A DNA stretch of 64,000 nt from Bacillota bacterium (GTDB taxonomy: Bacteria > Bacillota > Sulfobacillia > Sulfobacillales > Sulfobacillaceae), in the NCBI GenBank assembly GCA_021784595.1, contig JAJYHT010000100.1:1-64000 (forward strand). The letters run 5' to 3'. Of this stretch, positions 43,975 to 51,523 are shown piece after piece. The notes beneath the pieces are model-generated. The model was not told the DNA's origin, did not search any database, and saw only the letters and a program-made list of their open reading frames with translations. A program made the position numbers and the translations under genes. Each line of letters opens with the position of its first letter. Positions within the stretch are counted from its first letter, which is position 1.

Positions 43975-44976
43975 GTGAACGGTACAATCACGAGCGTTAT
44001 TCCTCGCAATACACCCACCACAGGAGGAAATTCTACCAGCGCAAACAGGCTGGCATCACAATTAGCTATTTTTGGATGGGTCAGCACGATCATACGGGAG
44101 GGCGAGCCAATTCCTCCGTCGGATCTTATCCTGGCTTGGAATGCGATTCAGGTGGGCGAGCGATTAATCCATACCGGTGTAGATCCCCGGCGAATCGTCG
44201 TGGTCTGGACCGGCACGGACTTATGGGAGGGTCTGGACCGGGACCCCAATGTGCTAAACCGGCTGGAATATGTAGGATGCCATATTGTCTTCACGGAGAC
44301 AGCCCGTGCAAGGTTGCTGGAACGTGCTTCTCACTGGACTGATCGGATTCAAGTTGTTTCGCCAGGGGTTGAGGATGGCTTGTTTAGACCAGGCCAAAGT
44401 GCCGAGTGCCACCCTCCAGCGATTTTGGTGGCCGGGGGCATCCGCACTGTAAAACGGACTCATTGGGCCATTGATTTGGTGGACCGACTGCGTTTAGGCG
44501 GTCTAGGGGTGGAGTTGTGGCTCGCGGGCCCCATGCGGGATGTCACGGAGGCGCAGTTGGTATCTGACCGCGCGGCGACACGTCCCTGGGTTCGCCTGTG
44601 GGGGGAGGTGGAACGGAGCATGATGCCCTTGCTGTACTGCCAGTCTACAGTGGTTTTGAACACTTCAGAGACGGAAGGAGTCTCTAATGCCCTGATGGAA
44701 GCCATGGCATGCGGGGCTGCAGTGGTGGCCACCAGGATACCCGGCAACGCCGCGCTGATCGAGGATGGAGTGACAGGATGGCTCTTTGACGATGCCTACG
44801 AATTTGAAACGGTATTGCCTGTCATAATGAAAGACAGAAATCTTCGTCAGCGTGTTGGCAACGCGGCGCGAAAACAGATGGAAACCCAGCATGGGGCACT
44901 TCGGGAAGCCTCGGTCTATGCGCACATTTTAGGTCAGAAAGCGGCTGCCCTAACGTTAAACCACAAAGCGGGGTAG
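43975..44976 (+). CDS. GT4-family glycosyltransferase
   Basis: The 333-residue protein (GTG start after GGGAGGCAGGTCATT) has a Rossmann-type N-terminal half with VVVWTGTDLWEGLDRDPNVL, then IQVVSPGVEDGLFRPG, VLNTSETEGVSNALMEAMACG (the GT4 E.F...EAMA motif, with the E-G-V-S-N variant) and GNAALIEDGVTGWLF. These are retaining sugar-nucleotide transferases with a GT-B fold. The TGTDL pentapeptide in the N-terminal half also occurs, as far as I recall, in SenB-type selenosugar synthases, but no partner gene is here. Acceptor unknown. Confidence 0.85.
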   Translation: MNGTITSVIPRNTPTTGGNSTSANRLASQLAIFGWVSTIIREGEPIPPSDLILAWNAIQVGERLIHTGVDPRRIVVVWTGTDLWEGLDRDPNVLNRLEYVGCHIVFTETARARLLERASHWTDRIQVVSPGVEDGLFRPGQSAECHPPAILVAGGIRTVKRTHWAIDLVDRLRLGGLGVELWLAGPMRDVTEAQLVSDRAATRPWVRLWGEVERSMMPLLYCQSTVVLNTSETEGVSNALMEAMACGAAVVATRIPGNAALIEDGVTGWLFDDAYEFETVLPVIMKDRNLRQRVGNAARKQMETQHGALREASVYAHILGQKAAALTLNHKAG

Positions 44977-45439
44977 CTGGGGCAATACGGGCCAACCTTA
45001 ACGTCGCCGATGCTGATTTGCAACATGCACATCGAGTTCATGGACAATGCATTGAAATATAACAATATACGTCCTATAATGAGATATATTCAGATCTTAA
45101 AGATGGTGCCTAAAGGCATGGATTTCGATGGCTTATTGGGGGGCGAGCGGGTCAGTCTTTGAAAATGGAGTCCTCGCGAGTTAGGTGCGTATTTGGGTAG
45201 CTTTTGCGTTTTGGGAGACGGTGCTTGGTATTTCCCAAGATCCGACATCTGTGAGGTACTCTAACCCCTATTGTTGTGTGGTCCATGCATCAGGAGAAAC
45301 CGCGAGAGAGACTCTATGCTGGCTAATAGTTTTCGATATCTGCAAGAATGGATCGAACCCGAATGGTGGCCAGGCTAATGGGGAGACCATATCATCCCAA
45401 AGCACGGCTGAGAAATTTATGTTGGGAGTGTGATGGAAC
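44977..45439. other. upstream region of merA
   Basis: About 460 bp. It holds the strong promoter at 45052-45080, about 360 bp ahead of merA. A frame at 45185-45433 (+) has no family cue. No MerR-type operator was recognised between promoter and gene, so a long untranslated leader or a lost small gene are both possible. Confidence 0.4.
45052..45080 (+). promoter_or_regulatory. strong sigma-A promoter upstream of merA
   Basis: TTGAAA (45052-45057), a 17-bp spacer and a perfect TATAAT (45075-45080), in an AT-rich setting. The 17-bp spacing is normal and not the stretched 19-bp spacing of MerR-controlled promoters. Confidence 0.6.
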
Positions 45440-47335
45440 ATGGATCAAACAAAGTACCACATGGACATTGAAGGGATGACCTGCACTGATTGCGAGCACC
45501 ATGTGACAAAAGCTTTGGAGTCGGCGGGGGCGAACAATGTGCAGGCCAATTTTCGGCGAGGCGAGGCTATTTTCTGGGCTCCCGCGAACTTCTCCGAGCA
45601 TGCTGCGCGACAGGCGGTAGAGCAGGCGGGATATCGGCCGCAAGATATTGATGTTGTCGCTTCGCAGGATGCAGCCGGCACGGCTATGACATACGATATG
45701 GACATTGAAGGGATGACCTGCACTGATTGCGAGCACCATGTGACAAAAGCTTTGGAGTCGGCGGGGGCGGACAATGTGCAGGCGAATTTTCGGCGAGGGC
45801 AAGCGACGTTTATCGTGCCGGCGAACTTTTCGTGGAATGCGGCCCGAGACGCTATTAGCAAAGCAGGTTATACTCCGGGTGCAGCACGGCCGCAAGCAGC
45901 AGGCGACACGCCTCAGGCGGGAATACATTCCCAGAACGATTATGAACTGGTCGTCATTGGTTCGGGAAGTGCTGCTTTCGCGGCCGCGATAGAAGCTCGG
46001 CAAGCGGGAGCCCGGGTAGCTATGGTTGAGCGAGGCACGATTGGCGGCACGTGTGTCAATGTTGGATGTGTCCCCTCTAAAACTCTTTTGCGCGCCGCTG
46101 ATTTGCATCATGGAGCCGTACATAATCCGTTTGTTGGACTGCATACCAGTGCTGAACCGGCCGATTTGAGCACGCTGGTTGTAGAAAAGGATCGCTTGGT
46201 AGCGGCGCTCCGTCAAAAGAAATATGAAGATTTGCTTCCGGAATATGAGATTGACCTGATTGCAGGCGAGGCACACTTTGTCGACGAGGCGCGGCTGGCA
46301 GTGGGAGATCGCGTGCTGACCGCTCATCGATATTTGCTAGCTACTGGGGCTAGCCCGCGGATTCCTGCCATTCCCGGATTGGATGCCGTAGAGTATTTGA
46401 CCAGTACTTCAGCGCTTAACCTCACCCAACGTCCAAACCATCTGATTGTTATCGGGTCAGGATACATCGCGCTCGAACTCGGCCAATTGTTTCGCTACTG
46501 GGGATCGCACGTGACGATGATGCAACGCGGAGCAGCGCTGACGCCCAACTATGATCCCGAAGTGCGGGCGGTCATTGCGGAGATGATGGCCGACGAAGGC
46601 ATTGAGGTAATGACTGGCGTCGTGTACGAACGAGTCGAGCAAAAGGGATCGGAAAAGCTCGTCCATTTGACTGTGAACGGTGAAAAGCGGGTGGTGTCCG
46701 GTGATGCGTTGTTGGTCGCTGCTGGGCGAGATCCTAACACAGACGCGTTGAATCTGGACGCGGCTGGAGTCAAGCGGGGATCCCATGGCGAACCCCAAGT
46801 CGACGCCACCTTGCGCACCGCCAATCCGAGAATTTACGCGGCGGGCGACGTCACTCTAGGACCGCAATTTGTTTACGTTGCTGCTTACGAAGGAAAGGTA
46901 GCGGCCAAAAATGCCCTGGATCTCAATGCTACGCCTCAAACTGTGGATCTGAGTGTGGTGCCCATGGTGACATTTACGCACCCGGCCATCGCGTCGGTTG
47001 GGCTTACCGAGGATGCTGCGGTACAACGCGGATTACGGGTAAGATCCTCCGTACTGCCCCTAGAGGCCGTTACACGGGCTTTGGCCAATCGCGAGACCCG
47101 AGGCGTGTTCAAAATGGTGGCGGATGAGGACACTGGGCGTATTCGGGGTGTACAGATTGTGGCCGAAAATGCGGGCGATGTCATCTACGCAGCGCAACTA
47201 GCCGTGAAATTTGGGTTGACGATTCATGACTTGAACGATACTTTGGCGCCATATTTGACGATGGCCGAGGGATTGAAGCTTGCTGCACTGACATTTGACA
47301 AGGATGTGGATAAACTGTCCTGTTGCGCGGGCTAG
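45440..47335 (+). CDS. merA: mercuric reductase with two N-terminal HMA domains
   Basis: MerA reduces Hg(II) to Hg(0) with NADPH. The 631-residue protein has two heavy-metal-associated domains, each with GMTCTDCEHH (C15/C18 and C94/C97), followed by a flavin disulfide reductase core: LVVIGSGSAAFAAAIEARQ, GGTCVNVGCVPSKTLLRAAD with the redox pair, HLIVIGSGYIALELGQLF, and RIYAAGDVTLGPQFVYVAA. The C-terminus ends LSCCAG, so the mercury-delivering CC pair (C628, C629) is present. The two HMA copies are nearly identical at DNA level. The following gene starts 28 bp after the stop and may be co-transcribed. Confidence 0.95.
   Translation: MDQTKYHMDIEGMTCTDCEHHVTKALESAGANNVQANFRRGEAIFWAPANFSEHAARQAVEQAGYRPQDIDVVASQDAAGTAMTYDMDIEGMTCTDCEHHVTKALESAGADNVQANFRRGQATFIVPANFSWNAARDAISKAGYTPGAARPQAAGDTPQAGIHSQNDYELVVIGSGSAAFAAAIEARQAGARVAMVERGTIGGTCVNVGCVPSKTLLRAADLHHGAVHNPFVGLHTSAEPADLSTLVVEKDRLVAALRQKKYEDLLPEYEIDLIAGEAHFVDEARLAVGDRVLTAHRYLLATGASPRIPAIPGLDAVEYLTSTSALNLTQRPNHLIVIGSGYIALELGQLFRYWGSHVTMMQRGAALTPNYDPEVRAVIAEMMADEGIEVMTGVVYERVEQKGSEKLVHLTVNGEKRVVSGDALLVAAGRDPNTDALNLDAAGVKRGSHGEPQVDATLRTANPRIYAAGDVTLGPQFVYVAAYEGKVAAKNALDLNATPQTVDLSVVPMVTFTHPAIASVGLTEDAAVQRGLRVRSSVLPLEAVTRALANRETRGVFKMVADEDTGRIRGVQIVAENAGDVIYAAQLAVKFGLTIHDLNDTLAPYLTMAEGLKLAALTFDKDVDKLSCCAG
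45461..45798. repeat. tandem duplication of the HMA-coding segment in merA
   Basis: 45461-45561 and 45698-45798 are the same 101 bp with only two differences, offset by 237 bp (79 codons). The flanking 136 bp between copies are much more diverged, which points to recent duplication or gene conversion of the metal-binding part only. Confidence 0.9.
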
Positions 47336-47363
47336 CGCGAGGAGAAGAAGGAGGCACCGTCCA

Positions 47364-47756
47364 ATGCGGGACCAGGAATGGCGACCAGTGTGTGACATTT
47401 GTGGCAGACCGCCATTTTGGGGCCGTTCGCTATTTCGGCTGTCGCACTCTCAGAGCACCGCCTGGCACTGTGAGCGGTGTGCTATTCGTCATCCCCGGTT
47501 GGTACGGCAGGCAGTGAAAACGTCTCTAGTGGTTGGAACATTGCTAGCGTTAATTAACCACGGGAGTATCTATTGGACGGGCCCGATCACACTCGGGCTG
47601 GTTGCCAAAACGGGACTAACTTATTGTGTGCCTTTTGGTGTCGCTATGTGGGGAGCGTTGATGGCGAACCGCGGGCAGCCGCCCGTGGAAAATGCTAGAC
47701 CGTCCTTCACCACGATTTCTGCCCTATCACGAGAACCGTCAGATCAACAATTGTGA
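47364..47756 (+). CDS. NrtS-like membrane protein with N-terminal CxxC pairs
   Basis: ATG 47364 is set by GGAGGCACCGTCCA. The 130-residue protein has VCDICGRPPFWGRSLFR and WHCERCAIRH, a zinc-ribbon-like head with two CxxC pairs. Two hydrophobic segments follow: VVGTLLALINHGSIYWTGPI and TGLTYCVPFGVAMWGALMA, which match the NrtS pattern (VVGTLL.LIN.GD...LTYLVPFCV...GA). NrtS was described in nitrate/nitrite transport. After merA, a role tied to mercury or thiols is suggested by context only; the Cys in YCVPF lies in a membrane segment. Confidence 0.65.
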   Translation: MRDQEWRPVCDICGRPPFWGRSLFRLSHSQSTAWHCERCAIRHPRLVRQAVKTSLVVGTLLALINHGSIYWTGPITLGLVAKTGLTYCVPFGVAMWGALMANRGQPPVENARPSFTTISALSREPSDQQL

Positions 47757-47886
47757 TCCCGACATGCAAAACGGTATAAAGAATGGCTATTTGCAAAAGG
47801 TGGTTGAAAGAGCCACAAACGGATCGGACAGAGTAAGGTGCGATTTGTGCAATATCGGGTGGAGTTCTTCTTGAATCACAGGTTCT

Positions 47887-48315
47887 TTGGCGCTGCTCGA
47901 TAGTCTTGGGCAGATCTATGGAGGGTTTTCACGGTTAGAGGCGGACCATGTGGCGCGGTGGGTCACGGAAACAGGACGCTTTCTGGATAAGCCAGAAGAT
48001 CCGCAAGAGGGCCAATGGGATAAGGTTGTTCGCGAAACATTTCTTGATGCCCGGGCGCTGCATCGTATCGTGGGATCCACACCGAATGGATTGCGCGAAC
48101 TGTTGGAGTTTGCTGAGTTGTATTGGTCCGATGTGGTGCGGAGTTACGCGTTAACCGCCTATGAGGGGGTCGAGTTTGAACTGCGAGTCCGATTCCAGGG
48201 CTACCGCCAAAACGTGCAAGTCTTTCGGAGAGACCTCGCCGACACGCGTGTAAGGGTTCATTCGACGTGCGGACTCCGGAGCGATATATCCTTCCTGGAC
48301 AAGCCAGCGTCCTAG
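47887..48315 (+). CDS. doubtful hypothetical protein
   Basis: The TTG at 47887 opens a 142-residue frame (DSLGQIYGGFSRLEADHVAR, LDARALHRIVGSTPNGLREL) that looks protein-like in its first half but has no ribosome binding site and a stop just upstream. The second half (48151-48315) lies opposite a strong PIN-toxin frame and is more likely a shadow. It may be a truncated gene. I do not recognise a family. Confidence 0.3.
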   Translation: MALLDSLGQIYGGFSRLEADHVARWVTETGRFLDKPEDPQEGQWDKVVRETFLDARALHRIVGSTPNGLRELLEFAELYWSDVVRSYALTAYEGVEFELRVRFQGYRQNVQVFRRDLADTRVRVHSTCGLRSDISFLDKPAS

Positions 48316-48611
48316 CAAAATTCATGCTGGACAGCAGTCGTGTTCAGAGTCGTGGGAGGTGCCGGCAGTAGCGTGTCAGGATTCCACTGGTGTTGAAAGA
48401 GCGTAGCGAAGAGGGTATCTATCTGACGATCCGATAACGGCGGCACTTTGCCAAAACCTCGGCGGAGATGACGTAGGGCTTCCGCGATGACACTTTGGGC
48501 CAACACCATGGTATAAATACTGGCAATGCCTTGGGCAATGACGCTGGCATTCGGTCCCAACGAATTGCCCACGGCCCCTAGAATGACGGTGGTGTCAAGC
48601 GTCGCTCTCAT
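48151..48611 (-). pseudogene. PIN-domain toxin gene with a single frameshift
   Basis: From ATG 48611 the frame reads ATLDTTVILGAVGNSLGPNA, LAQSVIAEALRHLRRGFG, then ends at HEFC (48312). The third frame continues without a break in sense from the same place: LLGRWLVQEGYIAPESARR, then VGEVSPKDLHVLAVALESDS, with the late PIN acidic motif. One missing base in a T-run (TTTT to TTT) near 48318-48322 would join them. It follows the HTH gene by 7 bp. It is either a true mutation, a phase-variable run, or a sequencing error. Confidence 0.65.
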
Positions 48612-48618
48612 GCTTTCT

Positions 48619-49017
48619 TTAGGCATCAAACTGGGTTTCCGGGTCTTCTACCCATACTTTGCTGACCGCATCGAGAGCACGGCGGAAGGCGTCGACTTGG
48701 TCTAGGTCTTTACGGGCAATCCGCCAATGACCACCGGGCGTGCGATAGCCTGGTATGAGGCCTTGTTCGCACCAGCGCCGTACCGAATCAGAACTGGCTC
48801 CCAGCAGACGTGCGGCTTCCGTGGGTGTGAGAATGGCTGGAGCCGTTAAGGTTTTACGACCCAAAGAGGGACGGATAATCAATTGTTGAAATACCTCACG
48901 CGTAGCCATCCGGACGTGCAGATCCGGCAACTGGGTTAATGCGGCATCAATTTCTTCAAAGTGCTCACGGACAATGGCGAGGGCTGTAGAAACGTCATGC
49001 TGACCCATGTCAATCAC
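48619..49017 (-). CDS. excisionase/MerR-type HTH protein, antitoxin of the PIN gene
   Basis: The 132-residue protein has a helix-turn-helix of the HTH_17 type: ILTPTEAARLLGASSDSVRRW, then CEQGLIPGYRTPGGHWRIARKDLD, at residues about 62-108. The first 60 residues (ALAIVREHFEEIDAALTQL) are helical. Such proteins pair with PIN toxins in VapBC-like modules or act in excision of elements. The ATG lies after TGAGGTGATTGAC. The PIN gene follows by 7 bp from its likely start. It looks intact. Confidence 0.75.
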   Translation of the reverse strand: MIDMGQHDVSTALAIVREHFEEIDAALTQLPDLHVRMATREVFQQLIIRPSLGRKTLTAPAILTPTEAARLLGASSDSVRRWCEQGLIPGYRTPGGHWRIARKDLDQVDAFRRALDAVSKVWVEDPETQFDA

Positions 49018-49081
49018 CTCACAAGTAGTATACCAAAAAACGCAAAAGTCGCAAACGACGTAAGCGTGGTCACGATAAGCC

Positions 49082-49391
49082 AGCCGTCGAATTCTTACTG
49101 CCGACAGCGACGGTGGTCGACAGCAACGGGAATGTGGTCAAAGACTACAATGGTACGCTTCAAGTGTCGTATGCCAAAGGGAGTGAGGATGGCATTCAAT
49201 TCTACGTCACTGGGGCACAAGCCGGAGTGACGACCCAAACCGTCAATATGACGAATGGTGTGGCTACGGTTCAAGTGGAAGCCGGCATGGTCCCGGGTGT
49301 TACCGATACGCTGGACACTGCGGCCTTAACCTTATCTTTACCCACAGCCTGGCATATAGTGCCAAACGGTGAAACAAATGATGGCAAGTGA
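49082..49391 (+). pseudogene. fragment of an Ig-like surface protein
   Basis: The open frame has FLLPTATVVDSNGNVVKDYNG, then VTTQTVNMTNGVATVQVEAG, typical of bacterial Ig-like repeat domains in cell-surface or S-layer proteins. No start codon with a ribosome binding site, signal peptide or anchoring domain is present. Only one domain remains, so it is a cut-off piece, probably carried in with the toxin module. Confidence 0.6.
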
Positions 49392-49397
49392 ATAGGA

Positions 49398-49412
49398 GCC
49401 CGCGATGCGGGC
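49398..49412. terminator. short GC hairpin
   Basis: GCCCGC-GAT-GCGGGC just after the surface-protein fragment stop. It is too short of loop and has no T-run, so termination is uncertain. Confidence 0.35.
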
Positions 49413-49800
49413 GAGGTGGCACGAGAGCGCTTGAGTAGGGCCGTTACGGCTGGAGGGGTGCGTTTCCGGGCATCCCAAAATTCCGTCGTTGACACGACGG
49501 AGCATACTAGGCAAGAGGTTAGGAAGGGTGCCGTGGCACCTCGTCCCACGGCACCGGGGTCAAGATGGCCGAAAAGGGTGGCTTCGGTCAAAAACCGGAG
49601 AATTCCAACCTCAGATTGCCCTTAGCCTAAAGAACATCAGAAGGAGTCGGTGTGGACGTAACTATTTTAACATTGTACTATTAGAATGTGTGGCTGGTTA
49701 ATTCGTTTTGTGCCCTAGTCTTAAAGAGAATCCTTATTGATTTACGCCTTCGGGTTTTAATTAGGTATGGGATAAATGAACTTTTCAGTTGGCGCATACA
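49413..49800. other. gene-free stretch with a 10-bp hairpin
   Basis: GGTGCCGTGG (49527-49536) and CCACGGCACC (49546-49555) form a perfect 10-bp stem. The region should also hold the promoter of the small ORF/ArsR pair; an AT-rich zone lies at 49660-49790 but no convincing -35/-10 pair was chosen. No gene is supported. Confidence 0.45.
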
Positions 49801-49815
49801 AGGAGGAAATTTTTG

Positions 49816-49959
49816 GTGAACAACAAACTGACGACGGCGACAAAACGTCTGGTTCGGACAAACACTGGGGATGCAGAATCCACTGCGGTGTTGGCGCTGC
49901 CTAGCAGAGTATACGGATGGCCAGAGAATCGTTCATTCGAAGGAGTGTGTGTGCGATGA
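49816..49959 (+). CDS. 47-residue ORF coupled to the ArsR gene
   Basis: A strong AGGAGGAAATTTTTG lies before the GTG at 49816. The frame gives a 47-residue product containing TTATKRLVRTNTGDAES, ending ...FEGVCVR with a stop that overlaps the ArsR ATG as ATGA. The product has no recognisable domain. It may be a leader peptide that tunes arsR translation, or a remnant. The ribosome site and exact overlap argue that it is translated. Confidence 0.5.
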   Translation: MNNKLTTATKRLVRTNTGDAESTAVLALPSRVYGWPENRSFEGVCVR

Positions 49960-50339
49960 TTATTGTGGGCCAAGATCGCGAAGAATTGCTAGCTGCTTTT
50001 TGGCAGGCGTTGAGCCACCCGATTCGACTGCGTGTATTGGAACATCTTCGCGAAGCGGGTCCGCTGAACGTGGGGGAACTAGTGGAACGTCTAGGCATAG
50101 GCCAGGGACATCTATCAAATCATTTGGCGTGTTTAAAGAGCTGTGGACTAGTGCAAACTGAACCGCGCGGTCGATTTGTGTACTATCACATTGGCGATGA
50201 GCGAGTCGACACACTACTCGAAATCGGCAGTGCCATCCTGCAAGATCATCTTGATGGTGTAGCGGCTTGCCGAGTAGTCCATCCTGGGTCCAAATCCCGG
50301 AATAAAGACGAATTTTTCCTTGAATCGAAAGGCGAGTAG
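49956..50339 (+). CDS. ArsR-family regulator near the mer genes
   Basis: The 127-residue protein starts MIIVGQDREELLAAFWQALSH, then PIRLRVLEHLREAGPLNVGE, LGIGQGHLSNHLACLKSCGL and GRFVYYHIGDERV: a full ArsR winged helix. The cysteines in LACLKSCGLV (about residues 62 and 66) and ACRVVHPG near the C-terminus (about 107) are candidate ligands; Cys in or beside the recognition helix is typical of metal-sensing ArsR proteins. GAAGGAG precedes the ATG. It is 2.6 kb from merA with no MerR gene in view, so it may be the mercury regulator; this is inference. Confidence 0.85.
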   Translation: MIIVGQDREELLAAFWQALSHPIRLRVLEHLREAGPLNVGELVERLGIGQGHLSNHLACLKSCGLVQTEPRGRFVYYHIGDERVDTLLEIGSAILQDHLDGVAACRVVHPGSKSRNKDEFFLESKGE

Positions 50340-50360
50340 TCCGCTACAGTGGTGCCCGCC

Positions 50361-50407
50361 GTATCAACCACCATCACCGTGACCTTGGTCACGGTGATGG
50401 TTGATAC
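50361..50407. terminator. long inverted repeat between convergent genes
   Basis: GTATCAACCACCATCACCGTGACC pairs with GGTCACGGTGATGGTTGATAC, leaving a 3-nt bulge in the left arm and a TT loop. It lies between the stops of arsR (50339) and the SEC-C mini-gene (50412) and is probably their shared terminator. Confidence 0.65.
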
Positions 50408-50411
50408 CGGA

Positions 50412-50540
50412 TTACTTAGCTCCGCAACATTCATTCGCCGGTTTGCCCGACCCACATGCACATGCGGTGTCATGCTGAGCTCCGCAACACACGCTGGCGG
50501 GTTTACCAGAACCACAACTGCAAAGGTCTTCTTTTGCCAT
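50412..50540 (-). CDS. 42-residue protein made of two SEC-C-like motifs
   Basis: Read on the minus strand from ATG 50540, preceded by GGAGGAAACCTTCT. The product is MAKEDLCSCGSGKPASVCCG, a short linker with a His, then CACGSGKPANECCGAK. Both halves carry the C-x-C-G-S-G-K-P-x-x-x-C-C zinc motif of the SEC-C domain, best known at the C-terminus of SecA and in several small or fused proteins. Nine residues of nineteen in each half are identical to the other. There is no catalytic part. It is a plausible small metal-binding protein, convergent to an ArsR regulator and divergent from tusA. Confidence 0.8.
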   Translation of the reverse strand: MAKEDLCSCGSGKPASVCCGAQHDTACACGSGKPANECCGAK

Positions 50541-50879
50541 AGAAGGTTTCCTCCCGTCTACGCTGACATGGGCGCATTATGACATAGGATGTCAGAGCGT
50601 TCTGTAACCGAGACTACAGAGCATCGGGTCCGGCATACGGATCTGGAAGTACTCAGTGCAAAGCACGATTAAAGCAACCATAACGATCTTTAGTCAACAA
50701 TTCACAGTTTATACGGAATATTAGGTAGTATATATAATAGTGTGAAGTATCTTACATACACACCCGGGATTAAGTGGTAGTGTCACGATAGAGCGTGCAA
50801 TTTTGTCGGATGGGACAGGGAGCCTGTTTCCTTAGGCAACCTATTTCTTATCTAGCTTGTATAGAAGGGGGGTGTCAAT
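50541..50879. promoter_or_regulatory. divergent promoter region of the SEC-C gene and tusA
   Basis: About 340 bp. A TATAAT at 50733-50738 lies in the AT-rich run TATATATAATAG and could serve as -10 for tusA-dsrE, although no good -35 stands at 17 bp. No gene is seen. The minus-strand promoter for the SEC-C gene should be in 50550-50650. Confidence 0.35.
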
Positions 50880-51131
50880 ATGGATGATCAAACCAGCACT
50901 GCTACTATTGCAGTCAAGATAGATGCTTCGGGATTGACATGCCCAATGCCTGTGGTTCGGGCTAAAAAGGGAATTTCCAGCATAGAGGTGGGCCAACTCA
51001 TGGAAATTATCGCTACAGATGCGGGGGCCATGGCGGATTTTGCGGCATGGACCCGGGCGACCGGGAATGAATTATTGTCTGGGGAGCGACAGGGTGAGTT
51101 CTTTCGCTTTGTCATTCGGCGTCTAAAGTAG
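50880..51131 (+). CDS. tusA: TusA-family sulfur carrier
   Basis: The 83-residue protein has the TusA fold with VKIDASGLTCPMPVVRAKKGI, where the Cys in the TCPxP motif (about C21) carries persulfide sulfur, and then VGQLMEIIATDAGAMADFAAW. Start: ATG 50880 after AGAAGGGGGGTGTCAAT. TusA hands sulfur to partners such as DsrE; in sulfur oxidisers tusA-dsrE pairs relay thiosulfate- or sulfide-derived sulfur. The dsrE-like gene starts 9 bp downstream. Confidence 0.92.
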   Translation: MDDQTSTATIAVKIDASGLTCPMPVVRAKKGISSIEVGQLMEIIATDAGAMADFAAWTRATGNELLSGERQGEFFRFVIRRLK

Positions 51132-51139
51132 AGGGGGAG

Positions 51140-51523
51140 ATGGAGATGGATCGTGTGGCCATCATCGTAAGTCAAGATGGGTTAGAGACGGCCTTTAAGG
51201 CGCTTAACGTCGCAATGGCGGCCGTGGCAATGGATGCCGATGTGCATGTGTTTTGTACATTTGGGGGCCTCTCGTTGTTGCGTCGGTCCCTCGACTACCC
51301 AGTACCTGCGTCGTTGGAGCCTTTTCGTGATCAGTTGGCGGCGTTGCCGGGCCCAGAGGCGTTAAGAGCGATGGCGCTAGAGTCAGGGGTCCAATTTATC
51401 GCGTGCCAAATGACCATGGACCTGATGGGGATCACAGCTGACGATTTAATCGAAGGGATACCAGTGGCGGGGGCGGCGACTTTTCTTAGCGAAGCCCAGG
51501 GCAGTACTACAGTGACTTTTTAA
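51140..51523 (+). CDS. DsrE-family sulfurtransferase subunit
   Basis: The 127-residue protein (ATG 51140 or 51146) has RVAIIVSQDGLETAFKALNV and VAMDADVHVFCTFGGLSLL at the N-terminus and VQFIACQMTMDLMGITADDL, with the conserved Cys of the DsrE/DsrE2 group (C in IACQMTMDLMG). GAGGGGGAG precedes the start. It follows tusA closely, so the two form a sulfur-relay operon. No rhodanese or hdr genes are next to it in this window. Membrane segments are absent. Confidence 0.88.
   Translation: MEMDRVAIIVSQDGLETAFKALNVAMAAVAMDADVHVFCTFGGLSLLRRSLDYPVPASLEPFRDQLAALPGPEALRAMALESGVQFIACQMTMDLMGITADDLIEGIPVAGAATFLSEAQGSTTVTF

Noticed and set aside
45052-45080. MerR-controlled mer promoter
   Set aside because: The spacer is 17 bp and no dyad lies between -35 and -10, and no merR gene is in the window. 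A plain sigma-A promoter is the better reading.
45392-46327. 311-residue open frame antisense to merA
   Set aside because: It lies opposite the HMA and flavin motifs of merA and carries a repeated segment that mirrors the duplication. It has no ribosome site or domain, so it is a shadow.
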